This document shows, in pieces, positions 54,018 to 62,940 of a stretch of DNA of 64,000 nucleotides (the first letter of the stretch is position 1; every line of letters begins with the position of its first letter). The stretch is from Nocardia anaemiae NBRC 100462. GTDB taxonomy: Bacteria > Actinomycetota > Actinomycetes > Mycobacteriales > Mycobacteriaceae. The translations under genes and the position numbers were made by a program. Below the pieces are notes generated by a model. That model made no database searches. It saw only the letters and a program-made list of their open reading frames with translations, and had not been told where the DNA came from. The stretch is from NCBI RefSeq assembly GCF_001612725.1, contig NZ_BDAZ01000051.1:47939-111938 (forward strand), read 5' to 3'.

Positions 54018-56519
54018 ATGTTCGTGGCGCTGGATCGGCTGCGGCTGTTCAACTTTCGTGAATTATTCGTGCACCTCAGCCGGACGACGATGTCGGTCGC
54101 GGTGTTCGCGGTCTCGGCCGCGTTGCTCGTCGCGGTGTTCGGTATCTCGGGATCTATCACCGAGTCGGTGAACCGCCTCGGCGCAGATATCGCCGGAAAC
54201 GCCGCGCTGGAGGTGTCGGGCGTGACCGACGCCGGGTTCGGCCAGGCGCTGCAAACGGAGCTCGCGCGGGTGCCCGGGGTGGCCGCCGCCGTGCCGATGA
54301 TCCGGGCCGATGTCGGATCCGCGGACACCCGCACCCTGCTCATCGGGATTGATCCGGCCTCGGCCGCGTCCCTGCACAGCGACCTGCAACGGGCCGTCTC
54401 CGCGCAGACCGGCGGCGGCACGAAGCTGCTCACGGTGCCCAACGGCGTGCTCGTCGGGCCCGGCACCGGCCGGTCCGAGGGGGAGACATTCGAGGCGGAC
54501 GAAACCACCGTCACCGTCGCGGCGGTTATCGACGGACCTGCGGCGCAGGGACTCAACGACGGCCACTTCATCATGTCGACGCTCGCGCTGGCACAGCGGA
54601 TCACCGGCCGCACCGGCACGATCGACTCGATATTGCTGGTCGCCGCGCCCGGTTCCGACGTCGGTGTGGTGCGGTCCGCGGTCGACACCGTGGTCGCCGG
54701 GCGGGCGGTGGTGGCCGACCCGAACTTCCGTGCCGCGCAGGCGGGCGGGGTCATCGCGGTGCTGCGGTCCACGACGCTGATGGCCGCCGCACTGGGCCTC
54801 GTGGTCGCGGGATTCCTCATCTACAACGCGATGAGCATGGCGATCAACCAGCGCCGCGGCGTCATTTCGACGCTGCGCGCCATCGGCGGGCGCAAGCAGG
54901 TCATCGTGCGCGACCTGCTCGCCGAAGCCGCGGTGCTCGGCGCCATCGGCGGGGTACTCGGCATCGGCATCGGAATCCTCATGGGCCGCTGGACGATCGG
55001 TCTGCTGCCCGCTGCCCTCGTCCAGTCCTTGCAGGTCCGGATCGGGTACGCCCTGCCCGGGTTCACCGTGCCACTGGTGCTCACCGCCTGTGTGGTCGCG
55101 TGCGTCGGTGCGGCGGCGGTCGCGGCGCGCCAGGTGTACAAGGTTGCGCCGATCGAAGCGCTCGCGCCGGTCGGTGTCTCGTCGGCGGATCGGATCCACC
55201 TGTCGTTGCGGATCGTCGCCGCCGTCGCCGGTGTGGGGTCCATCGCCGTGTCGATCGCCGCCGCCACAATTGATCTCGGTCTCTGGTCGATCGGCGCGGT
55301 GGCGCTGTTCCTCGACGGTGCCGTTTTCGTCTGCTTCGCATGCTTCGATCAGTTGGTCGCGGCGACCGTCGCGGTTGCCAGGTATTTCGGCGCACCGGGC
55401 GCGCTCGCGGCGGCCACTATCGAGCGTGCGCCGCGGCGGGTCTGGGTCACCGTGATATCGGTGCTGATCGCGGTGGCGATGACGGTGTCGATCACCGGAT
55501 CGAACAAGAACGGGATCGATTCGGCCGTCGACACCTTCGGCCCGGCGGCGGCGGTTGACGTGTGGGTCCAGCCGACGTCGAACGAGGTGTTTCCGACCGG
55601 ACCGCTGCTGCCGAACGGAATCGAGCAGACGATCGCCGCATTGCCCGGTGTCGCCGGTGTCGTGCCTGGACAGATGGCCTACGCGTCGATCAAAGGGTCG
55701 AAGGTGATCGTGCAGGGTCTCGCGGCGGGAACGCGGCATCCGCTGTTCGAGTCCCTGAGTGCTTCGGCGCGGGCGGGGATGTTGGCCGGTGCCGGTGTGG
55801 TGGTGTCGCGCGATATCGCGCGCACGCTCGGCGTACGCGCGGGCGACGACCTGACGATTCCGACGCCGCACGGTTTCCAGCACGTCGAGGTGCTCGAGGT
55901 GTTTCCGTATTTCTCCGCATTGACCGGATTCGTCGGCATGAGCCTGCCGCAGCTGCGGGAGTGGTTCGACCGGCCCGGCTCGACGCTGCTCGAGGTGACC
56001 GTGCAACCGGGCGCGGACCGGGCGGCGGTACAGCGCGCGATCGGCGCGGCCGTGCCGACGTCCGTGCACGTGTACTCCGGGCAGCAGGAGCTCGCCGGGA
56101 CGACCGCGAGCCTGCAGCAGGCGACCGTGCTGATCAGTGCCATCACCTGGATCGTTGTATTCGTCGCCGCGGTCGCCCTTGTCAATACGTTGATGCTGTC
56201 GGTGCTCGAGCGCCGCCGCGAACTCGGTGTCCTCCGAGCGATCGGATCATCACGGCGCTTCTTGCTGCGCATGGTGCTCGCGGAGGCGGCGGCGATCGGG
56301 GTGGTCGGCGGCATCTGTGGGCTGGCGATCGGCGTGGCGAACCAATATGTGAATACGCTTGCGTTCACACATGTTCTCGGACTGGACATCGCCTTCGGGC
56401 TCACTCCGGCGACTGTGGTCTTCGGGCTCGGGGCTTTGCTCCTGTGCCTCGCCGGGGCGGTTCCGCCAGCCCTGCACGCGGCGCGGCTCAACATCATTGA
56501 CGCAGTCGACGTCGAATGA
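54018..56519 (+). CDS. FtsX-family ABC permease (two-repeat MacB/LolC-like type)
   Basis: An 833-residue permease of the long FtsX type with two repeats. Helix 1 (TTMSVAVFAVSAALLVAVFG) is followed by a periplasmic MacB_PCD-like domain (about 50-240). Then comes an FtsX core (LGLVVAGFLIYNAMSMAINQ, RRGVISTLRAIGGRKQVIVR), and a second half repeats the plan and ends with VLERRRELGVLRAIGSSRRF. No ABC ATPase lies next to it on either side, so its energising partner must be elsewhere. It ends 256 bp before the PKS gene and runs in the same direction. Export of an envelope lipid or polyketide product is a guess. Confidence 0.88.
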   Translation: MFVALDRLRLFNFRELFVHLSRTTMSVAVFAVSAALLVAVFGISGSITESVNRLGADIAGNAALEVSGVTDAGFGQALQTELARVPGVAAAVPMIRADVGSADTRTLLIGIDPASAASLHSDLQRAVSAQTGGGTKLLTVPNGVLVGPGTGRSEGETFEADETTVTVAAVIDGPAAQGLNDGHFIMSTLALAQRITGRTGTIDSILLVAAPGSDVGVVRSAVDTVVAGRAVVADPNFRAAQAGGVIAVLRSTTLMAAALGLVVAGFLIYNAMSMAINQRRGVISTLRAIGGRKQVIVRDLLAEAAVLGAIGGVLGIGIGILMGRWTIGLLPAALVQSLQVRIGYALPGFTVPLVLTACVVACVGAAAVAARQVYKVAPIEALAPVGVSSADRIHLSLRIVAAVAGVGSIAVSIAAATIDLGLWSIGAVALFLDGAVFVCFACFDQLVAATVAVARYFGAPGALAAATIERAPRRVWVTVISVLIAVAMTVSITGSNKNGIDSAVDTFGPAAAVDVWVQPTSNEVFPTGPLLPNGIEQTIAALPGVAGVVPGQMAYASIKGSKVIVQGLAAGTRHPLFESLSASARAGMLAGAGVVVSRDIARTLGVRAGDDLTIPTPHGFQHVEVLEVFPYFSALTGFVGMSLPQLREWFDRPGSTLLEVTVQPGADRAAVQRAIGAAVPTSVHVYSGQQELAGTTASLQQATVLISAITWIVVFVAAVALVNTLMLSVLERRRELGVLRAIGSSRRFLLRMVLAEAAAIGVVGGICGLAIGVANQYVNTLAFTHVLGLDIAFGLTPATVVFGLGALLLCLAGAVPPALHAARLNIIDAVDVE

Positions 56520-56775
56520 TGCCTGATGCGCATAACTTCGGGAGAGTTCGATCGAAAGCGGTATCGCCGCAATCGAGTTGGTAGTCGACCGGTGCCGCGG
56601 TGTTCCCAGCGCTGGTTTGCCGATGTGTTCCTGGCGTCTGGGTTACGATGCGGGCGCGGTGTCTCTGGCAAGTCGATTCAACCGGTGCCGCCCGGGCCGA
56701 TGGAGGTCGATCATTCTGCGTCATGTCGGATCGCTGACCGCTCTCCGCCGCCTCCGATAACCGGCCGACGGCATC
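56520..56775 (+). other. Region before the PKS gene
   Basis: This 256-bp stretch probably holds the PKS promoter if the PKS is not co-transcribed with the permease. No clear hairpin, operator or strong Shine-Dalgarno is seen before the PKS ATG. Confidence 0.3.
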
Positions 56776-59700
56776 ATGTCGAACGAAGAAAAGCTCAGGG
56801 AGTATCTGAAGCGCACGCTCGGGGAAGCGCGCGAAACACGCAGCGAGTTGAACCGCCTGCGGGCGGAGCGCTCCGAGCCGATCGCGGTCATCGGAATGGC
56901 CTGCCGCTTTCCCGGCGGAGTTACCACATCGGCTGAGCTGTGGGATCTCGTCGTCGGCGAGCATGATGCGATCGGCCCGTTCCCGCGCGACCGCGGCTGG
57001 GAGCTGGCCGAACTGTTCGACGCCGATCCCGATGCGCCGGGACGGAGTTACGCGCGCGAAGCCGGTTTCCTCGACGGCGCGGCCGAATTCGACGCGGCAT
57101 TCTTCGGCATCTCCCCGCGCGAGGCGCTCGCGATGGACCCGCAGCAGCGGTTGTTGCTGGAAACCTCATGGGAGGCGATCGAACACGCCGGTATCGATCC
57201 GAGGGCGCTGCGTGGTAGCCGAACCGGTGTTTTCGCGGGGGCGAGTGCGAACGACTATGCGGCGCGCCTGCTCGACACCGACGCATGGCCGCAGATCGAG
57301 GGCCACTGGCTGACCGGGAACACGATCAGTGTCGTATCCGGCCGCATCGCCTACCACCTAGGTCTGCACGGCCCGGCACTGTCCATCGACACCGCGTGCT
57401 CGTCATCGCTGGTGGCACTGCACGAGGCGGGCCAATCGCTGCGGTCGCGAGAATGTGAGACCGCGCTCGCCGGTGGTGTGACGGTGATGGCGACACCCGG
57501 GATGTTCCAGTACTTCTCGCGCCAGCGCGGGCTCGCCGCCGACGGGCGGAGCAAGTCGTTCGCGGCCGCCGCCGACGGGGTCGCGTGGTCCGAGGGCGTC
57601 GGCGTGCTGCTGCTGGAGCGGCTCTCGGACGCCCAGCGCAACGGGCGCACCGTGCACGCCGTAATTCGCGGCAGTGCGATCAACCACGACGGCGAGAGCA
57701 ACGGGCTGACCGCGCCGAACGGGCTTTCGCAGCAACAGGTCATCCGGGCGGCACTGGACGCGGCGGGTATTGCCGCGCGTGATGTCGATGTCGTCGAGGC
57801 ACACGGGACCGGGACACCGCTCGGTGATCCGATCGAGGCGCACGCGGTGCTGGCCACCTATGGTCGGGACCGCGGATCGAGCCCCGCGCTGATCCTCGGG
57901 TCGCTCAAATCGAATATCGGGCACACTCAGGCGGCGGCCGGTGTCGCGGGCGTGATCAAGATGATCGAGGCGATGCGCCATCGCGTGGTGCCGAAATCGC
58001 TGCACATCGACGCGCCGAGTCCGCAGATCGACTGGTCCACCGGCGCGGTGGAATTGGCCGTCCAAGCCAGGCCGTGGCCAGCTGGTGACCGGCCGCGGCG
58101 TGCGGCGGTTTCGTCGTTCGGCATCAGCGGCACGAACGCGCATCTCATCCTCGAGGAGGCGGCACCACCCGCGGCGCGGGACTCCGACAGCGCCGCATTG
58201 CCGGTGCTGCCGTGGGTAGTCGCGGCGCGGGATTCGGCCGGACTCGCCCGGCAGGCGGCGCGGCTGCGGGATTGGGTGCGAGCGCGGCAGGACGTGTCTG
58301 TCCTCGACATCGCGTGGTCGCTCGCCAACCGATCGAGCCAGGAGCGCACGGCTGTCGTGGTCGGAGCCGACCGCGCCGAGCTGCTCGAAGGACTCGACGC
58401 GATTGCCGAACAACGGTCGGCGGCGGGCGCGCTCGCGGGCAAGACGGCATTCGTCTTCCCGGGCCAGGGCGCCCAGTACCTGGGCATGGGACGCGAACTG
58501 TACGCGACGTTTCCCGCGTTCGCGGCGGCATTCGACGCGGCGGAGGCCGCGCTGGCGCAGCCGATCCGCGATGTGCTGTGGGGCGAGGATCCGAACCTGT
58601 TGAACCGCACCGATTTCGCGCAGTCGGCGCTGTTCGCGATCGGTGTCGCGGCATACCGGCTGGTCGAATCCTGGGGCGTGCGTGCGGATTTCGTCGCCGG
58701 TCATTCGATCGGGGAGATCGCGGCCGCGCACGTCGCCGGTGTGTTCGACCTCGCCGACGCCGCTCGGCTGGTGTCGGCGCGCGGGCGGTTGATGGCGGCG
58801 CTCCCGGACGGCGGTGCGATGGTCGCGGTGCTGGCGAGCGCGGCCGAGGTCAGCTCGGCGCTCGTTCCCGGCGCCGAGATCGCGGCAATAAACGGGCCGA
58901 GGTCGGTCGTGGTGTCCGGGGCGGCGGCATCGGTCGACGACGCGGTCGTGGAACTACGACGGCGCGGGCACAAGGTGCATCGGCTGCCGGTGTCGCACGC
59001 ATTCCATTCGGCGCTCGTCGAACCGATGCTCGACGAGTTCGCGGTGACCGCCCGCGGCATCGGGTACACGGCACCGTCGATGCCGGTCGTCACCATGTCC
59101 GCCGCGACGGTGGATCTGGATATCGCGACGGCGGACTACTGGGTCCGGCAGGTGCGTGAGCCGGTGGCATTCGCCGACGCGGTGCGCGGGCTGGAGGACG
59201 CCGGAGCTGTTCGATTCCTGGTATCGGGCCCGGACGGCGGATTGGCTGCCTTGATGGCGGATTCGGTGCGCTCGGCCGATGTGGTGTCGGTGCCGATGCT
59301 GCGCAAGGATCGCGGCGATGTCGCCACGACGGTCGGTGCGGTGGCTGCGTTGGCGGGCAGCGGTGCCGGGGTGCACTGGACCGCGGTGCTCGACGGCCGG
59401 GGTGCGCGCGGTGTGCCACTGCCGCCGTATGCCTTTGCGCGCGAACGCTATTGGGCGGTGCCCGGGCAGTCCGACCAGACACCGGCCGGACTGCGCGCCA
59501 CCGGTCATCCGTTGGTGAATGCGCTGGTGGCGAACCCGAGTTCGGGCGGCGTGATAATGACCGGGCAGCTGTCGATCGCGACGCAGCGGTGGTTGGCCGA
59601 CCATCGAATTGGCGACCACGTCATGCTCGCCGGAACCGTCTTCGTCGAACTGGCCGTCCGAGCCGGTGACGAGGTGGGTTGCCCGACCATCCGCGAGCTA

Positions 59701-62700
59701 TCGCTCATCGCACCACTGCACCTGCCCGACGATGGCGGCGTGATCGTCCACGTGATCGTCGGTGGCACAAGCGAATCCGGTGATCGGCCGGTGTCGGTGT
59801 ACGCCCGGGCCGACACGTCAATGGACGACTGGACCCTGCATGCACAGGGTGCGCTCGTACCCGGCGAGCACGCCGCGGCGGTCGAACCGTTCGCATGGCC
59901 ACCCGCGGACGCGGATCCGGTTGATCTGACCGGCGCGTACGACCGGCTCGACGCCGACGGGTACCGCTACGGCGACGCTTTTCGCGGCCTGACCGCACTG
60001 TGGCAGCGCGGCGATGAGCTGTTCGTCGAGGCGGCACTGCCGGATTCGGCGGATGCGGGTCGATACGGATTACACCCGGCTCTGCTCGACGCGGTTCTGC
60101 ACGCGCACTTGGTGACACGTCCGGTCGATGATGCCGTGCTCCTGCCGTTCGGGTGGGAACACGTGACGCTGCACGCATCCGGTGCGGCGGCGGTGCGCGC
60201 GTGGATCGCGCCGACGGCCAACGGCGCTATGCGAGTGCAGATAGCGGATCCGCAGGGTAACGCGGTGCTGTCGATCGGCGAGTTCACGGCATTGCCCGCA
60301 CCGACGGAACGAATCGTGCCGCCTCGGGCGGCATTGCTAGGCGTCGAATGGCAGCCGAGGCAGGTGTCCGCGACGCCGGTGTCGTTCGTCGAGTGGGAGC
60401 GGCTCGGCGATGGCGCGCCACCGGCCCTGGTCGTGGCGGACCTTCGAACGGCCGACGCCGACGCTGTCGCGGCCGTGCACGCGACAACGCGGAGGATATT
60501 GGCTGTCCTGCAACAGTTCCTGGGCGATCAGCGCTTCGGCGAGAGCAGCCTGGTTGTGCTGACCCATGGTGCCGTGTCCATCGCCGACACCGAGACGGTC
60601 GATCTGGCCGCGGCCGCGGTCTGGGGACTCGTGCGGTCGGTGCAGGCGGAGGAGCCCGGCCGCGTCACACTCGTCGACACCGCCGCCGCGGACCTCGCCG
60701 AGATCGTCGCTGTGGCAGCGGCTTCGACAGAACCGCAGCTCGTACTGCGTGGCGCGACACTGTACGTGCCGCGGCTCGTCCGCATCGCCGCACCGACCGA
60801 GCGGTTGGCGGCCGACCTGACGACCGGAACCGTGCTGATCACCGGCGGTACCGGCGGGCTGGGTGCGGTCCTCGCGCGACATCTGGTGCGGGAGTATGGA
60901 GTACGGCACCTGCTGCTGGTGAGTCGCGGAGGTGCGGCGACGCTGGGTGCGGCAGAACTACAGGCCGAACTGACCGAGGCCGGGGCCGACACGCGGATAA
61001 TCGCATGCGATGTCGCCGATCGCGCGGCTGTCGCTGAGCTCTTGGCATCGATACCCGCCGACGTGCCGTTGATCGGTGTCGTGCACGCGGCCGGTGTGCT
61101 CGCCGATGGTGTGCTCGATTCACTCGGACCGGACCAGCTGGATCGGGTGCTGCGGCCCAAGGTCGATGGAGCCTGGCACCTGCACACGCTCACCGGCGAC
61201 TTGCGCCTGTTCGTGCTGTTCTCCTCGGCGGCGGGCGTTGTCGGTTCACCCGGGCAAGCGAATTACGCTGCGGCGAACGGATTTCTCGACGCCCTCGCTC
61301 GGCATCGGCACGTGGCCGGTTCGGTGGCGACTTCGATCGCATGGGGACCGTGGACCGCCGATCAGGGAATGACGGCCACCCTCGGCGCGAGTGACACCGC
61401 ACGCATCCAGCGTCTCGGGTTCATGCCGATATCGCAGCGCGAGGGTCTGGCACTGTTCGATGCCGCGATCGGTTCGGGCCGCCCCGAGATAGTTGCCGCG
61501 GTGCTCGATACGCGGACCGGCCGGGATCGACTACCGATCTGGCAGACCATCGCGTCCGTCCGACGGCCCGCGGCGCAATCCCACCGTCACCCGGCGCACA
61601 CGAAGGGTGCTGCCGGATATCAGCTTTCGTCGCTACTCGAGCTCGTCCGCGCCGAGGCCGCGACGGTGCTCGGACACCGAGGTCCGGACAGCGTCGATCC
61701 CGACCGGAACTTTCGCGACCTCGGATTCGACTCGCTGACAGCGCTCGAGGTCCGCAACCGTCTCAAGGAGACGATCGGGCTGACGCTGCCGACGACGGTG
61801 ATCTTCGACTATCCGACCCCCACCGCGCTTGCCGAGCATGTGCTCGAACGGCTCGGCGCCGCCGCCGAGCGCACCCGCACCGATGCGGTGCGCTCCGTCG
61901 AACTGGCGGAGCCGGTCGCGATCGTCGGTGTGGGATGTCGCTATCCAGGCGGCGTCGGATCTCGGGAAGACCTGTGGCAGGTGGTCGCGGACGGACGCGA
62001 CGTGATCGGTGAGTTCCCTACCGATCGCGGTTGGGCCGAGAATTTATACGATCCCGATCCAGATGCCCAGGGCAAGTCATATACCCGCGCCGGTGGATTC
62101 CTCTACGACGCTGGTGATTTCGATGCCGGATTCTTCGGAATCAGCCCGCGTGAGGCACTTGCGACGGACCCGCAGCAGCGCATTCTGCTCGAGGTGGCCT
62201 GGGAGGCGCTCGAGGACGCGGGAATTGATCCGCTGTCGTTGCGGGGCAGCGATACCGGCGTGTTCGCGGGCGTGATGTACCACGACTATGGAGCGCCCAC
62301 GCCTGCCGGATCGCTGGTGACCGGTAGGGTCGCCTACTCGCTGGGGCTGCTCGGTCCGGCCGTTTCGGTGGACACGGCATGTTCGTCCTCGCTGGTCGCC
62401 ATGCACCAGGCGTGTGCGGCGTTGCGTATGGGGGAGTGCGGTCTGGCCCTGGTCGGCGGGGTGACGGTGATGGGCACACCGGCTGTGTTCGTGGAGTTTT
62501 CGCGTCAGCGTGGTTTGGCGCGGGATGGTCGGTGTAAGTCGTTTGCCGAGTCGGCTGATGGTGTCGGGTGGGGTGAGGGGGCAGGTGTTGTTGTGTTGGA
62601 GCGTCTTTCGGATGCTCTGGCTAATGGTCATCGGGTTTTGGGTGTGGTTCGTGGGAGTGCGGTGAATCAGGATGGTGCGTCGAATGGTTTGACGGCGCCG

Positions 62701-62940
62701 AATGGTCCGTCGCAGGAGCGGGTGATTCGGTCGGCGTTGGCGAGTGCTGGTTTGACCGCTGCTGATGTGGATGTGGTGGAAGGGCACGGTACTGGTACGA
62801 CGCTGGGTGATCCGATCGAGGCGCAGGCGTTGTTGGCGACCTATGGTCAGGGTCGGAGTGAGCCGGTGTGGTTGGGGTCGATCAAGTCGAATATGGGGCA
62901 CACTCAGGCGGCCGCTGGGGTCGCGGGGTGGTCAAGATGA
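56776..62940 (+). CDS. Modular type I polyketide synthase: docking-KS-AT-DH-KR-ACP-KS (frame broken in KS2)
   Basis: A frame of 2,054 residues. Residues 1-33 (MSNEEKLREYLKRTLGEARE and following) form a class-1 N-terminal docking coiled coil. Module 1: KS 34-460 (Cys208, His343, His383); AT about 555-860 (Ser644 in GHSIGE, HAFHS 741-745, so malonyl-CoA-type); DH about 920-1200 (His943, Asp1105); KR about 1350-1550 (GGTGGLG 1357-1363, Ser1484, Tyr1497, LAD motif, so B-type); ACP Ser1653. Module 2 starts with KS at 1712 (Cys1869, His2004, His2042). Just after NMGHTQAAAGVAG the frame shifts and stops 4 codons later, while the expected sequence continues in another frame. Domain calls are firm. 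The break may be a sequencing error or a true mutation. Confidence 0.9.
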   Translation: MSNEEKLREYLKRTLGEARETRSELNRLRAERSEPIAVIGMACRFPGGVTTSAELWDLVVGEHDAIGPFPRDRGWELAELFDADPDAPGRSYAREAGFLDGAAEFDAAFFGISPREALAMDPQQRLLLETSWEAIEHAGIDPRALRGSRTGVFAGASANDYAARLLDTDAWPQIEGHWLTGNTISVVSGRIAYHLGLHGPALSIDTACSSSLVALHEAGQSLRSRECETALAGGVTVMATPGMFQYFSRQRGLAADGRSKSFAAAADGVAWSEGVGVLLLERLSDAQRNGRTVHAVIRGSAINHDGESNGLTAPNGLSQQQVIRAALDAAGIAARDVDVVEAHGTGTPLGDPIEAHAVLATYGRDRGSSPALILGSLKSNIGHTQAAAGVAGVIKMIEAMRHRVVPKSLHIDAPSPQIDWSTGAVELAVQARPWPAGDRPRRAAVSSFGISGTNAHLILEEAAPPAARDSDSAALPVLPWVVAARDSAGLARQAARLRDWVRARQDVSVLDIAWSLANRSSQERTAVVVGADRAELLEGLDAIAEQRSAAGALAGKTAFVFPGQGAQYLGMGRELYATFPAFAAAFDAAEAALAQPIRDVLWGEDPNLLNRTDFAQSALFAIGVAAYRLVESWGVRADFVAGHSIGEIAAAHVAGVFDLADAARLVSARGRLMAALPDGGAMVAVLASAAEVSSALVPGAEIAAINGPRSVVVSGAAASVDDAVVELRRRGHKVHRLPVSHAFHSALVEPMLDEFAVTARGIGYTAPSMPVVTMSAATVDLDIATADYWVRQVREPVAFADAVRGLEDAGAVRFLVSGPDGGLAALMADSVRSADVVSVPMLRKDRGDVATTVGAVAALAGSGAGVHWTAVLDGRGARGVPLPPYAFARERYWAVPGQSDQTPAGLRATGHPLVNALVANPSSGGVIMTGQLSIATQRWLADHRIGDHVMLAGTVFVELAVRAGDEVGCPTIRELSLIAPLHLPDDGGVIVHVIVGGTSESGDRPVSVYARADTSMDDWTLHAQGALVPGEHAAAVEPFAWPPADADPVDLTGAYDRLDADGYRYGDAFRGLTALWQRGDELFVEAALPDSADAGRYGLHPALLDAVLHAHLVTRPVDDAVLLPFGWEHVTLHASGAAAVRAWIAPTANGAMRVQIADPQGNAVLSIGEFTALPAPTERIVPPRAALLGVEWQPRQVSATPVSFVEWERLGDGAPPALVVADLRTADADAVAAVHATTRRILAVLQQFLGDQRFGESSLVVLTHGAVSIADTETVDLAAAAVWGLVRSVQAEEPGRVTLVDTAAADLAEIVAVAAASTEPQLVLRGATLYVPRLVRIAAPTERLAADLTTGTVLITGGTGGLGAVLARHLVREYGVRHLLLVSRGGAATLGAAELQAELTEAGADTRIIACDVADRAAVAELLASIPADVPLIGVVHAAGVLADGVLDSLGPDQLDRVLRPKVDGAWHLHTLTGDLRLFVLFSSAAGVVGSPGQANYAAANGFLDALARHRHVAGSVATSIAWGPWTADQGMTATLGASDTARIQRLGFMPISQREGLALFDAAIGSGRPEIVAAVLDTRTGRDRLPIWQTIASVRRPAAQSHRHPAHTKGAAGYQLSSLLELVRAEAATVLGHRGPDSVDPDRNFRDLGFDSLTALEVRNRLKETIGLTLPTTVIFDYPTPTALAEHVLERLGAAAERTRTDAVRSVELAEPVAIVGVGCRYPGGVGSREDLWQVVADGRDVIGEFPTDRGWAENLYDPDPDAQGKSYTRAGGFLYDAGDFDAGFFGISPREALATDPQQRILLEVAWEALEDAGIDPLSLRGSDTGVFAGVMYHDYGAPTPAGSLVTGRVAYSLGLLGPAVSVDTACSSSLVAMHQACAALRMGECGLALVGGVTVMGTPAVFVEFSRQRGLARDGRCKSFAESADGVGWGEGAGVVVLERLSDALANGHRVLGVVRGSAVNQDGASNGLTAPNGPSQERVIRSALASAGLTAADVDVVEGHGTGTTLGDPIEAQALLATYGQGRSEPVWLGSIKSNMGHTQAAAGVAGWSR

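Noticed and set aside
62270..62345. Loop before the KS2 active site is about 15 residues shorter than in KS1
   Set aside because: I recall intact KS domains with the same short MYHDY-type loop, so it is not evidence of a deletion.
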